Shown here: positions 6,905-13,350 of the stretch, one piece after another | Numbering within the stretch: the stretch's first letter is position 1 | Layout of the letters: each line of letters begins with the position of its first letter | Assembly (NCBI GenBank): GCA_902493915.1 | Contig: CABUQY010000031.1 | Coordinates: 1-18,616, forward strand | Reading direction: 5' to 3' | Source: an uncultured Collinsella sp. | GTDB lineage: Bacteria > Actinomycetota > Coriobacteriia > Coriobacteriales > Coriobacteriaceae | DNA: 18,616 bases | Notes under the pieces: model-generated | Databases searched by the model: none | Seen by the model: the letters and a program-made list of their open reading frames with translations, nothing else | Told to the model about the DNA's origin: nothing | Program-made: the position numbers and the translations under genes

Positions 6905-7825
6905 ATGGATCTTGCGATGGCACAGCGCCTCGTCGATCGCCGCAAAGCTGCTGGTCTTTCCCAGGAGGCTCTTGCTGCCCAGTTGGGCGTAAGCCGCCAG
7001 GCTGTCAGCAAATGGGAACGCAGCGAATCCTCGCCCGATACCGATAACCTTATTGCGCTCGCCGCACTGTATGGCGTGTCGTTGGACGAGCTGTTGTATG
7101 GGGAAGCGGCTAGCGATGCCGACGACCTTGAGGACGGCAGTGCCGACACCGAGACGGCGGATGTGGCTGACGAGGCTGAGGCTTCTACTGAGCACGCCGA
7201 TTGCGGCGACAAACCACTTGTCGATATTTCCCTCGCGCGCGGCATCCACGTCATTGATCCCAATAAAGGCGAGGAAGTCCATGTTGGCTGGAGCGGCATC
7301 CATGTGACCAACGACCGCAAGAGTGAAGAGGTGCACGTGGGGCCGGGCGGCGTACATATTGACACGCTAGAGGACGACGGGCACAGCGTGCACACCAATG
7401 CCGATGGCACCGTGGTTATCGACGGCGAACAATTCTCCAGCTGGAAAGAGGCGCGCGACAAGCTCGACCATCATGGCAAGCATTTCCACACCAAGCTCGG
7501 TCGCGCGTGGAATAAGTTCCCCTTCCCCGTGCTTGTCGCCCTCGCCTATCTGGCGCTCGGCATTATTTGCGGCGTGTGGACTACGGGACTTTTCCTCGTC
7601 TTTTTGATTCCCGTCTACTACGCGCTTGGCGATTTCATCGACCGACGTCATCTGTCAAAGCTTGTCGACGCCGTCTACCCGGCAGCTGCCATAACTTGGT
7701 TCCTCTACATGTGGCTCTGCCTGGGACAGCCCCATCCCGCATGGGTCATCCTCATCACGATTCCCATCGTAAAAGCGCTTATGCACTGGTGCCGCAAACA
7801 ATGGAAGCACCGCAAACAGGCCTAA
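6905..7825 (+). CDS. XRE-family HTH regulator with C-terminal membrane segments
   Basis: Probable membrane-tethered transcriptional regulator, 306 residues. The N-terminal HTH_3 domain spans about 5-65, with recognition region LSQEALAAQLGVSRQAVSKWE (18-38). An acidic linker (67-100) follows, then a segment of near-repeats: GIHVIDPNKGEEVHVG (113-128), GIHVTNDRKSEEVHVG (131-146) and GVHIDTLEDDGHSVHT (149-164). The C-terminus has hydrophobic helices at about 207-224, 227-243, 258-273 and 279-292, then a basic tail. ATG 6905 is preferred because AAAGGGA at 6893-6899 is spaced correctly; ATG 6890 in the same frame has no ribosome binding site. HTH plus membrane domain proteins are common in Gram-positives, but the His/Val-rich repeats are not something I can assign. 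The gene stands alone, flanked by palindromic elements on both sides. Confidence 0.82.
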   Translation: MDLAMAQRLVDRRKAAGLSQEALAAQLGVSRQAVSKWERSESSPDTDNLIALAALYGVSLDELLYGEAASDADDLEDGSADTETADVADEAEASTEHADCGDKPLVDISLARGIHVIDPNKGEEVHVGWSGIHVTNDRKSEEVHVGPGGVHIDTLEDDGHSVHTNADGTVVIDGEQFSSWKEARDKLDHHGKHFHTKLGRAWNKFPFPVLVALAYLALGIICGVWTTGLFLVFLIPVYYALGDFIDRRHLSKLVDAVYPAAAITWFLYMWLCLGQPHPAWVILITIPIVKALMHWCRKQWKHRKQA

Positions 7826-7874
7826 ACCGCCCTAACCCGCCAGCGCCACTCATCCGACACCGCCCGTCCCTTCC

Positions 7875-7943
7875 AAGTTGCGGTGATATAGGGACTGTTT
7901 TGAGACTCCAAAGCGCCAAACAGTCCGTATATCACCGCAACTT
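7875..7943. repeat. GTTGCGGTG palindrome family, copy 2
   Basis: The arms at 7875-7900 and 7918-7943 are complementary at 25 of 26 positions (AAGTTGCGGTGATATA... / ...TATATCACCGCAACTT), with a 17-nt loop. It starts 49 bp after the stop codon of the HTH regulator. The near-perfect pairing could stop or stabilise that transcript, but there is no T-tract. Confidence 0.88.
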
Positions 7944-8005
7944 ACAAACAACTGGGTCAGTTCCGGCACGGAGATTAGCATTGAGCTGACCGCGCGCCAA
8001 GAAAA

Positions 8006-8145
8006 GGGCCTATTTACTACGTTTAACTCGATGGGGCCAACCATGACCGCCTTTTTCGAAAATCGACAGGCCTTCTACCTGCGGTTTTATTTTTCGTTTT
8101 CCCGGCATGGTTGAGGGTATCCAATTAAACGTAGTAGATAGGCCC
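8006..8145. repeat. 140-bp palindromic element with nested arms
   Basis: The outer arms GGGCCTATTTACTACGTTTA (8006-8025, extending to 8026) and TTAAACGTAGTAGATAGGCCC (8125-8145) match at 20 of 21 positions. Nested inside are CAACCATG (8038-8045) and CATGGTTG (8106-8113). The interior is AT-richer than its surroundings, with runs of T. No open frame of note and no second copy was found here. A MITE or a structured leader for the gene at 8275 are the options. Confidence 0.75.
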
Positions 8146-8274
8146 GTTTTGTGGCATACGACCCATTCAGGCCCAATCTCGAAGGCTAAAGAGAGCCTCT
8201 CATCTACGCCCGCGAACGAAAACCAAATAGAATGAAAGGCAAATGGAAAAGCCCGTTTAGCGAGCGGAGGACAT

Positions 8275-8595
8275 ATGCGCGACGTAGCCGAAAGCGACTG
8301 GAAGCTGTTTAAGAAAATGCTTCCCCAATGGCAAGAACGTTATATGGAAAAGCTCATCGGCCAGTACGTTGAGATGCTGAACGGCGACAGCGAAGCGTCC
8401 AGTAGATTTTGGGCACTAGAAGAGCGTATCAATAGGGATAAGCTGTCCTCAGGAGTGCTGGTGAACGACCTTCGCCGCAGTACAATGCACCGTGAGATAG
8501 CTAATTTGCTTATCGACAGCGTGATTACCCTCGACGATCTTGATGGTTTTACCGAAGACATTAAAAGCTATGCGCAACACTGGACTGGCCAGTAA
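8275..8595 (+). CDS. Conserved small protein of unknown function (106 aa)
   Basis: A 106-residue soluble protein, charged and predicted mainly helical, with no signal peptide or membrane segment. It begins MRDVAESDWKLFKKMLPQWQ and contains FWALEERINRDK and a C-terminal VITLDDLDGF. I recognise this as a small protein shape found widely in gut Firmicutes and Actinobacteria, sometimes labelled 'multidrug transporter' in databases, which the sequence does not support. The start ATG 8275 is backed by GCGGAGG ending at 8270. The gene is alone, 130 bp after a 140-bp palindromic element and followed by a strong hairpin at 8629. No function is proposed. Confidence 0.82.
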   Translation: MRDVAESDWKLFKKMLPQWQERYMEKLIGQYVEMLNGDSEASSRFWALEERINRDKLSSGVLVNDLRRSTMHREIANLLIDSVITLDDLDGFTEDIKSYAQHWTGQ

Positions 8596-8628
8596 GAGCA
8601 CTGAACGACAGACATTCCCAGCAAAGCG

Positions 8629-8670
8629 GGGCAAACGCCGGGCCACCTAATGGTTGTCCGGCGTTTGCCC
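8629..8670. terminator. Hairpin following the 106-aa gene, likely terminator
   Basis: GGGCAAACGCCGG (8629-8641) and CCGGCGTTTGCCC (8658-8670) pair perfectly over 13 bp with a 16-nt loop, 34 bp after the stop codon. The plus-strand exit (AGATTAACC) has no T-run, so it may be inefficient or act mainly as a 3'-end stabiliser. Confidence 0.5.
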
Positions 8671-8675
8671 AGATT

Positions 8676-8713
8676 AACCTGCCAAAGATGAACCTGTCCC
8701 TTTTTGGCGGGTT
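8676..8713. repeat. CCTGCCAAAA palindrome, copy 2
   Basis: AACCTGCCAAA (8676-8686) and TTTGGCGGGTT (8703-8713) are complementary at 10 of 11 positions around a core reading ATGAACCTGTCCCTT. It is the best-preserved copy in this orientation and is contiguous with the palindrome at 8708-8745. Confidence 0.8.
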
Positions 8714-8745
8714 ACTCGGCGCTTTTAAGAGCGCCGAGTAACCCG
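8708..8745. repeat. Perfect 16-bp hairpin at the junction of the duplicated module
   Basis: CGGGTTACTCGGCGCT (8708-8723) pairs exactly with AGCGCCGAGTAACCCG (8730-8745) around a 6-nt loop. The right arm is the copy of the last codons and stop of the permease gene; the left arm is new sequence complementary to it. The palindrome therefore marks the breakpoint of the duplication. Confidence 0.8.
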
Positions 8746-8802
8746 TTCTGGGATTCAAGCTGTAGCGAGCCACCGACGCGCCCACAGCCACTAAATTGCA
8801 TA

Positions 8803-8845
8803 AACCGTCCTGCCGATTGCATATTTCGGCGGGGCGGTTGCTTTT
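8803..8845 (+). terminator. Duplicated terminator, now without an adjacent gene
   Basis: AACCGTCCTGCCGA (8803-8816) pairs with TCGGCGGGGCGGTT (8826-8839). The two positions that differ from Watson-Crick pairing are G-U pairs in plus-strand RNA, and the stem is followed by GCTTTTT. Relative to the copy at 6327 the stem sequence has changed but the pairing has been kept, consistent with retained function on the plus strand. Confidence 0.75.
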
Positions 8846-8870
8846 TGCCTACGGGTAACCCAGGGGCGCC

Positions 8871-9072
8871 GTGCAAATTTCGGAGTATTCAGCATCCCGG
8901 AGTCCGCGGGCGCGGGAACGGGTGCACAAAACCGCGCTGAATGCCCTGGTCCTGGACCCCCAATGCCTCAAGAGCTGGCCATTTTTTACAGAACGCGGCC
9001 CATGGTGCCTGCCTTTCGCCCAAAATCCAGTATGCAGGCACCCTCGGCTGCTGAATACTCCCAAAAATGCAC
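8871..9072. mobile_element. MITE-like element with 23-bp terminal inverted repeats, copy B
   Basis: The left end 8871-8893 and right end 9050-9072 correspond to the ends of copy A at the same 202-bp length. The last 70 bases, including the TGCCTGC/GCAGGCA hairpin, are almost identical to copy A. Differences concentrate between 8915 and 8990. A minus-strand open frame (8849-9079) matches one in copy A but most nucleotide differences change amino acids, so it is not treated as a gene. Confidence 0.6.
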
Positions 9073-9111
9073 GCCGCATCCTACCCCAGGCACCCGTAGC
9101 AAGAAGACGAA

Positions 9112-9284
9112 TAGCCTCGGCCTCCCTAGTTACCGCAGGAGGCCCCAGGGCTTACCTCCCAAATCTTTCCGCAGGACGGAAGGACCCCGCCGCGCGAAGC
9201 GCACGGCGGGATCCTGACATGTCCGAGGACGATTTGGGAGGTAAGCCCTGGGGCCTCCGATGGGGGCGGTTACAGCCGAGGCTA
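9112..9284. repeat. 173-bp nested palindromic element overlapping the pfkA stop codon
   Basis: There are three levels of pairing. The outer arms TAGCCTCGGC (9112-9121) and GCCGAGGCTA (9275-9284) are exact. The middle arms 9138-9165 and 9231-9258 are exact over 28 bp (core CCAGGGCTTACCTCCC). The inner GGACCCCGCCG (9182-9192) and CGGCGGGATCC (9204-9214) match 10 of 11. The outer right arm contains the TAG stop of pfkA (9282-9284, minus strand). No T-tract follows on the minus strand at 9111. The structure would form an extended cruciform or a very stable 3' RNA hairpin for pfkA mRNA. Confidence 0.85.
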
Positions 9285-10361
9285 TTCGTCGCCGAAGCTG
9301 ATGCCCAACGCCTTGGCCTCGCGCACCAGGTCGCTCTGGGGATCGACATACTTGAGCTTGCCGGCGACCTCCTCGAGCGGCATGTGGCACATCTTTCCAT
9401 CGCGCAGGGCAATCATGTAGCCAAACTCGCCGCGCAGGCAGCCCAGTGCCGCCTCGACGCCGCACTGGGTCGCAAAGATGCGGTCCTGAGCGTCGGGCTG
9501 GCCGCCGCGCTGCGTGTGACCGGGGATGGCGACGCGGGTCTCGCGACCGGTCTTGGCCTCGATCTCCTTGGCGATGTCGTAGACGATCGACGGGCTCGTG
9601 CGCTCGGCGAGCTTCTTCTTGTACTCCTTCTTGGACAGCGCTGCGTCCTCCTTGGAGATAGCGCCCTCGGCGACGGCCACGATGGTAAAGCGGCTGCCGG
9701 TCTCCATGCGATGCTCGATGGTCTTGATGACGTTATCCATGTCGTAGGGGATTTCGGGGATCAAGATGACATCCGCACCGCCCGCGACGCCGGCGTACAG
9801 CGGAATCCAGCCAACCTTGTGGCCCATGATCTCGATAACGAACACGCGGCCGTGGCTCGAAGCGGTAGTGTGGATGTCGTCGATGCACTTGGTGGCGACA
9901 TCGATGGCGCTCGTAAAGCCAAACGTCAGCTCGGTGCCCCAGGTGTCGTTATCGATAGTTTTGGGCAGGGCGATAACGTTGAGGCCCTCTTCGCGCAGGC
10001 GGTTGGCGGTCTTGGTGGAACCGTTGCCGCCCAGCATAAACAGGCAGTCGAGCTGCAGCTTATGATAGGTGTGGACCATCGCCGGCACCTTTTCGACGCC
10101 GTCGGCCTCGGGAATGTCCAGGCGCTTGAACGGCGTACGGCTCGTGCCCAGGATGGTGCCGCCACGGGTAAGGATGCCGCTAAAATCGGCGGGCGTCATG
10201 ACGCGGAACCTGCTGTAGATAAGGCCCTGGTAGCCGTCCTCAAAACCATAGATCTCGATAGGTTCTTCGCTATTGGTCATAAGCGTTTTGACGATGCCGC
10301 GCATGGTGGCGTTGAGCGCCTGGCAGTCGCCGCCACTGGTAAGAAGACCGATCCTGAGCAT
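9282..10361 (-). CDS. pfkA: 6-phosphofructokinase (ATP- or PPi-dependent unresolved)
   Basis: Phosphorylates fructose 6-phosphate to fructose 1,6-bisphosphate, the committed step of glycolysis; 359 residues. The N-terminal LLTSGGDCQALNA (6-18) phosphoryl-donor loop, GGNGSTKTA (111-119), catalytic PKTIDND (133-139, Asp137 as base) and MGHKVGWIP (179-187) in place of the usual MGR...G are visible, followed by IPEIPYD (201-207) and HTQRGG. The donor-choice residues are mixed: GGNGS keeps the Gly typical of ATP enzymes but has Asn for the metal-binding Asp, while PKTIDND has the Lys typical of PPi-dependent and some actinobacterial enzymes. The start at 10361 is supported by GGAAGGA 6 nt upstream. 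It appears monocistronic, ending inside a large palindrome. The upstream neighbour is separated by 140 bp containing a hairpin. Confidence 0.92.
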   Translation of the reverse strand: MLRIGLLTSGGDCQALNATMRGIVKTLMTNSEEPIEIYGFEDGYQGLIYSRFRVMTPADFSGILTRGGTILGTSRTPFKRLDIPEADGVEKVPAMVHTYHKLQLDCLFMLGGNGSTKTANRLREEGLNVIALPKTIDNDTWGTELTFGFTSAIDVATKCIDDIHTTASSHGRVFVIEIMGHKVGWIPLYAGVAGGADVILIPEIPYDMDNVIKTIEHRMETGSRFTIVAVAEGAISKEDAALSKKEYKKKLAERTSPSIVYDIAKEIEAKTGRETRVAIPGHTQRGGQPDAQDRIFATQCGVEAALGCLRGEFGYMIALRDGKMCHMPLEEVAGKLKYVDPQSDLVREAKALGISFGDE

Positions 10362-10399
10362 GATGAATCCTTCCGGGCAAGTTATAACATGCGCATAAG

Positions 10400-10432
10400 T
10401 TTACCCCCGCACACTGTTGATACGGGGGTAAA
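10400..10432. terminator. Hairpin between the amide hydrolase and pfkA genes
   Basis: TTTACCCCCG (10400-10409) pairs with CGGGGGTAAA (10423-10432) with a 13-nt loop. It is downstream of the amide hydrolase gene and 39 bp upstream of pfkA, both transcribed leftward. No run of T follows on the minus strand, so it could be a weak terminator or a regulatory hairpin in the pfkA leader. A possible -10 (TATAAC, minus) lies between it and the pfkA start. Confidence 0.4.
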
Positions 10433-10501
10433 ACGTGTTAGCTCAAGCGTATAGAAATGTAAACAACGTCAGGCGAGCGTAAGGTCGACGAGCCTGGGTC
10501 C

Positions 10502-11587
10502 TTACAGTGCGAAGGCGTCGACGTCGCCCCAGTGGCGGCGCAGCGTAATGGCGGCGGCGGGTTCGGTATTGTCAAAGACGACCGACCATTGCGTATTGCT
10601 GGTGATGTCTTCCGGATTGGGTTCTTGCGCTGCGGCACGCAGGGCTTTCCAGACAATCGTTTCGTCCTGGGCACCGACATGGGCGTCAAGGACATCGGCG
10701 ATTGCGACGGCGCGCTCTTTACCATGGCCCAGCTCGCCATTCTTTTGGTTGGGCAGCACTTCGTCGCCATAGCAGGCGTAGAAGTTCGTAACCTGGCGTA
10801 CAGGAGTCGCTTTGAAAGCACGGTCCGGATCGCGCGGATCCCACTCTACTACGCGCGCGTCACCGGCGGCGTCGTTGATAAAGAAGTGGTAATCGCGTCC
10901 TGCCATGGCGTGCATGTCGTAGGCGGAAAGCAGGTCGACAGCTTCTTGCGTGGTGGCGGCACGGTCGAGCACCAGACGGATGGCGAGCGAGGTATTGATG
11001 ACGGGGCGTTGCGTGTCCTGGTCACAGGGCTTGGAATCCAGAGTGAGTACGGCAATGGACACGCCGCATTCGTTAACACCGTCGAGCTGGGCAAACGGGC
11101 CCATGAGTGCGGCGGCACGTCCGGCGACGGAGTCAAGCGGAGTGTTATCGCCCAGGTTGTTAAGGGCGGCAAACCCGATGGAGGCATAGCCGCCACGTGG
11201 GTGATTGCGCACCAGCAGCGCCGAGGTGTCGTCCTTAAAGTCGTAATTGCGACCGGTGCGCACGCGGCCTTCGGCATCTACGGCGACAAAAGCGCTGCAG
11301 GCAAACTGGGGCGCCTGGACATGTACCGGCACACCGGGCAGCACCTGCGCCACCACGGCATCGATGTAGGCCTGGTCGTCGCGCACGCCAGCGGCGATGA
11401 TGCGATCAAGATCGTAGTCGTAGGCGATGTCGATTGCGTACAGGTCATAGCTATCCGCGTAGCCGGTCAAGCGTTTGAGCGACGCGGCGGACTTGATTTG
11501 CTTGCGGTAAACGATACCGGTGGCAGCGGCAAGGCCGACGGCGACTCCCGCGACACCGCAGGCGATGGCAATGTTACGTGGCTTCAT
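10502..11587 (-). CDS. Membrane-anchored linear amide C-N hydrolase (choloylglycine hydrolase/Ntn superfamily)
   Basis: This 361-residue protein begins with a single N-terminal hydrophobic helix (about 6-26), consistent with a signal anchor or uncleaved signal. The catalytic domain starts at QFACSAFVAVDAEGRV; Cys97 is the likely nucleophile. Then come GRNYDFK (112-118, family Arg and Asp), LDGVNECGVSIAVL (168-181, with the conserved N-E-x-G), NTSLAIRLVLDRA and FFINDAAGDARVVEWD (235-250). Bile salt hydrolases and penicillin V acylases use the same fold but expose Cys at residue 2. Here the Cys follows about 96 residues, so maturation or a different arrangement is needed. Substrate unknown: bile salt, N-acyl amino acid or acyl-homoserine lactone are all possible. 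Start ATG 11587 has GAGGAG at suitable spacing. It is divergent from the aminopeptidase gene, with 161 bp between the starts. Confidence 0.78.
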   Translation of the reverse strand: MKPRNIAIACGVAGVAVGLAAATGIVYRKQIKSAASLKRLTGYADSYDLYAIDIAYDYDLDRIIAAGVRDDQAYIDAVVAQVLPGVPVHVQAPQFACSAFVAVDAEGRVRTGRNYDFKDDTSALLVRNHPRGGYASIGFAALNNLGDNTPLDSVAGRAAALMGPFAQLDGVNECGVSIAVLTLDSKPCDQDTQRPVINTSLAIRLVLDRAATTQEAVDLLSAYDMHAMAGRDYHFFINDAAGDARVVEWDPRDPDRAFKATPVRQVTNFYACYGDEVLPNQKNGELGHGKERAVAIADVLDAHVGAQDETIVWKALRAAAQEPNPEDITSNTQWSVVFDNTEPAAAITLRRHWGDVDAFAL

Positions 11588-11748
11588 GACGGCTCCTCTC
11601 GTCCTGTTAGCGTAATTGTCGCAAAAGGAGCGCGGGCATGATGGCTCAACTTGGTGAGCGGCGCGGGATTAAACATGGAATGAAGAGTGCGGCGCTGGCG
11701 TGGCGGGGTATGCTGGAGGGGACCATCAACCCAGCGAAAGGGGAGAGC

Positions 11749-13134
11749 ATGACGGATCAGGAAACGCCCGAGCGCGCGCACGTGACGGCCGACGATATCG
11801 AGGCTGCCAACGACCTTATCGACTTTATCGAGGCATGCCCCAGCATGTTCCATACGGCAGCGACCATTATGGCCGAGCTCGACGAGGCGGGCTTTACCTA
11901 CCTGCCCGAGAATGCGGCGTGGGACATCGAGCCGGGCGGGCGTTATTACACGCAGCGCAACACCTCGAGCGTTGTTGCCTTTAAGGTGGGCGAGGACCTG
12001 GCCGCGACGTGGGGCGAGGACGGCGTTGTCGGCGACTACCATTTTCAGCTGACGGCGTCGCACAGCGACTCGCCGACGTTTAAGGTTAAGGCCGTGCCCG
12101 AGCTCGACGGCGCGGGCGAGACGCTGCGCCTGAATACCGAGGCCTACGGCGGCATGATTGACTACACCTGGTTCGATCGCCCGCTGGCGCTCGCGGGCCG
12201 CGTGCTGGTGCGCGAGGGCGACCGTATTGAGAGCCGTCTGCTTGCCACCGAGCGCGAGGTCGCTATTATCCCGAGCCTTGCCATCCACATGAACCGTGGC
12301 GTTAACGAGGGCTTTGCTCCCAACCGAGCCGTCGACCTGTGCCCGCTCATCAGCGCCGGCGAACTCAAGCAGGGTGACTTTGATGCCCTGATCGCCGAAG
12401 AGCTGGATGTTGAGCCCGAGCAGATCCTGGGTCGCGACCTGTTCCTGGTCAATCGTCAGGATGCGCGCATCTGGGGCTGGGCCGACGAGTTTATCTCGAC
12501 GCCCAAGCTTGACGACCTGGCCTGCGCCTATACCTCGCTACAGGCATTTTTGGGCGCCGAGAACGCGCACGACGTCTCGGTCTTCTGCTGCTTTGATAAT
12601 GAGGAGGTTGGCTCCGAGACCAAGCAGGGCGCCATGTCGACGTTCTTGGCCGACGCGCTGCGCCGCATCAACGGATCGCTGGGCTTTGACGACGAGTCGT
12701 ATCATCGCGCCCTTGCCGCATCGATGCTCGTGAGCTGCGACAACGCGCATGCCGTGCACCCCAACCACGCCGAGAAGTGCGATGCGCGCAACCAGGTTGT
12801 GCTCAACGGCGGCATTGTCATTAAGGAAGCCGCTAACCAGCACTACTGCACCGATGCCTTTAGCCGCGCGCTGTTCCAGGCTATCTGCGATGACGCCGAC
12901 GTGCCCACGCAGGCCTTCGCCAACAAGAGCGATATGGCGGGTGGCTCCACGCTCGGCAACCTGTCGAACATGCAGGCGAGCATGCACGCCGTGGACGTGG
13001 GCCTGCCGCAGCTGGCCATGCACTCGAGCTACGAGACCGGTGGCGTGCGCGACGTGATGTACGCCATCCGCGCCCTCACGGCTTTCTACGAGCGAAACCT
13101 AACCATCAACGGTGCCGAAAGCGTTGAGCTCTAA
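11749..13134 (+). CDS. apeB: M18 family aminopeptidase (aspartyl aminopeptidase-like)
   Basis: Cytosolic di-zinc aminopeptidase, 461 residues, removing N-terminal residues (often acidic) from peptides. Metal and catalytic motifs are in the M18 order: TASHSDSP (102-109, His105 and Asp107), KLDDLACAY (253-261), DNEEVGS (283-289, with Glu285/Glu286 as general base and ligand), SCDNAHAVHPN (329-339) and MHSSYE (424-429, His425). The length is normal for bacterial M18 enzymes. The open frame extends upstream to 11638, but ATG 11749 is chosen because AAAGGGGAG at 11737-11745 precedes it and conserved sequence begins only after it. The gene ends against a palindrome whose left arm overlaps the TAA, followed by a strong terminator at 13222, and is probably transcribed alone. 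Confidence 0.93.
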   Translation: MTDQETPERAHVTADDIEAANDLIDFIEACPSMFHTAATIMAELDEAGFTYLPENAAWDIEPGGRYYTQRNTSSVVAFKVGEDLAATWGEDGVVGDYHFQLTASHSDSPTFKVKAVPELDGAGETLRLNTEAYGGMIDYTWFDRPLALAGRVLVREGDRIESRLLATEREVAIIPSLAIHMNRGVNEGFAPNRAVDLCPLISAGELKQGDFDALIAEELDVEPEQILGRDLFLVNRQDARIWGWADEFISTPKLDDLACAYTSLQAFLGAENAHDVSVFCCFDNEEVGSETKQGAMSTFLADALRRINGSLGFDDESYHRALAASMLVSCDNAHAVHPNHAEKCDARNQVVLNGGIVIKEAANQHYCTDAFSRALFQAICDDADVPTQAFANKSDMAGGSTLGNLSNMQASMHAVDVGLPQLAMHSSYETGGVRDVMYAIRALTAFYERNLTINGAESVEL

Positions 13135-13173
13135 AACCTGCCAAAAAGGGACAGGTCTATTTCGGCAGGTTTT
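13133..13173. repeat. CCTGCCAAAA palindrome, copy 3, overlapping the aminopeptidase stop
   Basis: AAAACCTGCC (13133-13142) and GGCAGGTTTT (13164-13173) are exact reverse complements; the core reads AAAAAGGGACAGGTCTATTTC. The first two bases belong to the TAA stop codon. The orientation is opposite to the copies at 2708 and 8676. The T-run in the right arm would let it work as a weak terminator. Confidence 0.85.
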
Positions 13174-13221
13174 ATCTGGGCAAATGCCAAAGGTGAAACC
13201 GAACTAGATCGGTGGTACGTG

Positions 13222-13255
13222 GCCGCCGAGGTGCAGTGCGCCTCGGCGGCTTTTT
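13222..13255 (+). terminator. Rho-independent terminator after the aminopeptidase gene
   Basis: GCCGCCGAGG (13222-13231) pairs exactly with CCTCGGCGGC (13241-13250), with a 9-nt loop, and TTTTT follows at 13251-13255. It separates the aminopeptidase from the antitoxin-toxin pair. Confidence 0.93.
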
Positions 13256-13273
13256 GTGTACAGAGTACGGCTA

Positions 13274-13325
13274 ATGCTAATAAATGCTATACATGCTTTA
13301 CGTATTTACCATAGAGTTTTATGAT
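13274..13325 (+). promoter_or_regulatory. Promoter of the antitoxin-toxin operon with ATGCT direct repeats
   Basis: The -35 TTTACG (13297-13302) and -10 TATGAT (13320-13325) are separated by 17 bp, in a locally AT-rich stretch 25 bp before the antitoxin start. Three direct ATGCT repeats at 13274, 13284 and 13293 (spaced 10 and 9 bp, one helical turn) abut the -35 element. This placement suits an operator for the ribbon-helix-helix antitoxin, which typically autoregulates. Confidence 0.6.
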
Positions 13326-13350
13326 AATTTTAAAGTATTAAGGAGGGGTC

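Larger units (their letters stand above)
8717..9100. repeat. Duplicated module, copy B
   Basis: Counterpart of 6241-6625. It begins inside what would be the last 24 bases of the permease gene, without the rest of the gene, and carries the terminator (8803-8845) and the MITE-like element (8871-9072) in the same order and spacing. The remnant codons show that this copy was derived from a permease locus, not the other way round. Confidence 0.85.

Noticed and set aside
6149..9079. Similar minus-strand peptides (about 74 residues alike) in the two 202-bp elements
   Set aside because: Tempting as a conserved small protein, but of roughly 26 nucleotide differences about 19 change the amino acid, and start contexts lack ribosome binding sites. 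The conserved part coincides with inverted repeats and a hairpin, so DNA or RNA constraint explains it better.
8871..10454. Plus-strand 527-codon open frame opposite pfkA
   Set aside because: It is the antisense shadow of pfkA in a GC-rich genome: Ala/Leu/Asp/Arg-biased composition, no family motifs, no ribosome binding site, and it runs through two palindromic elements.
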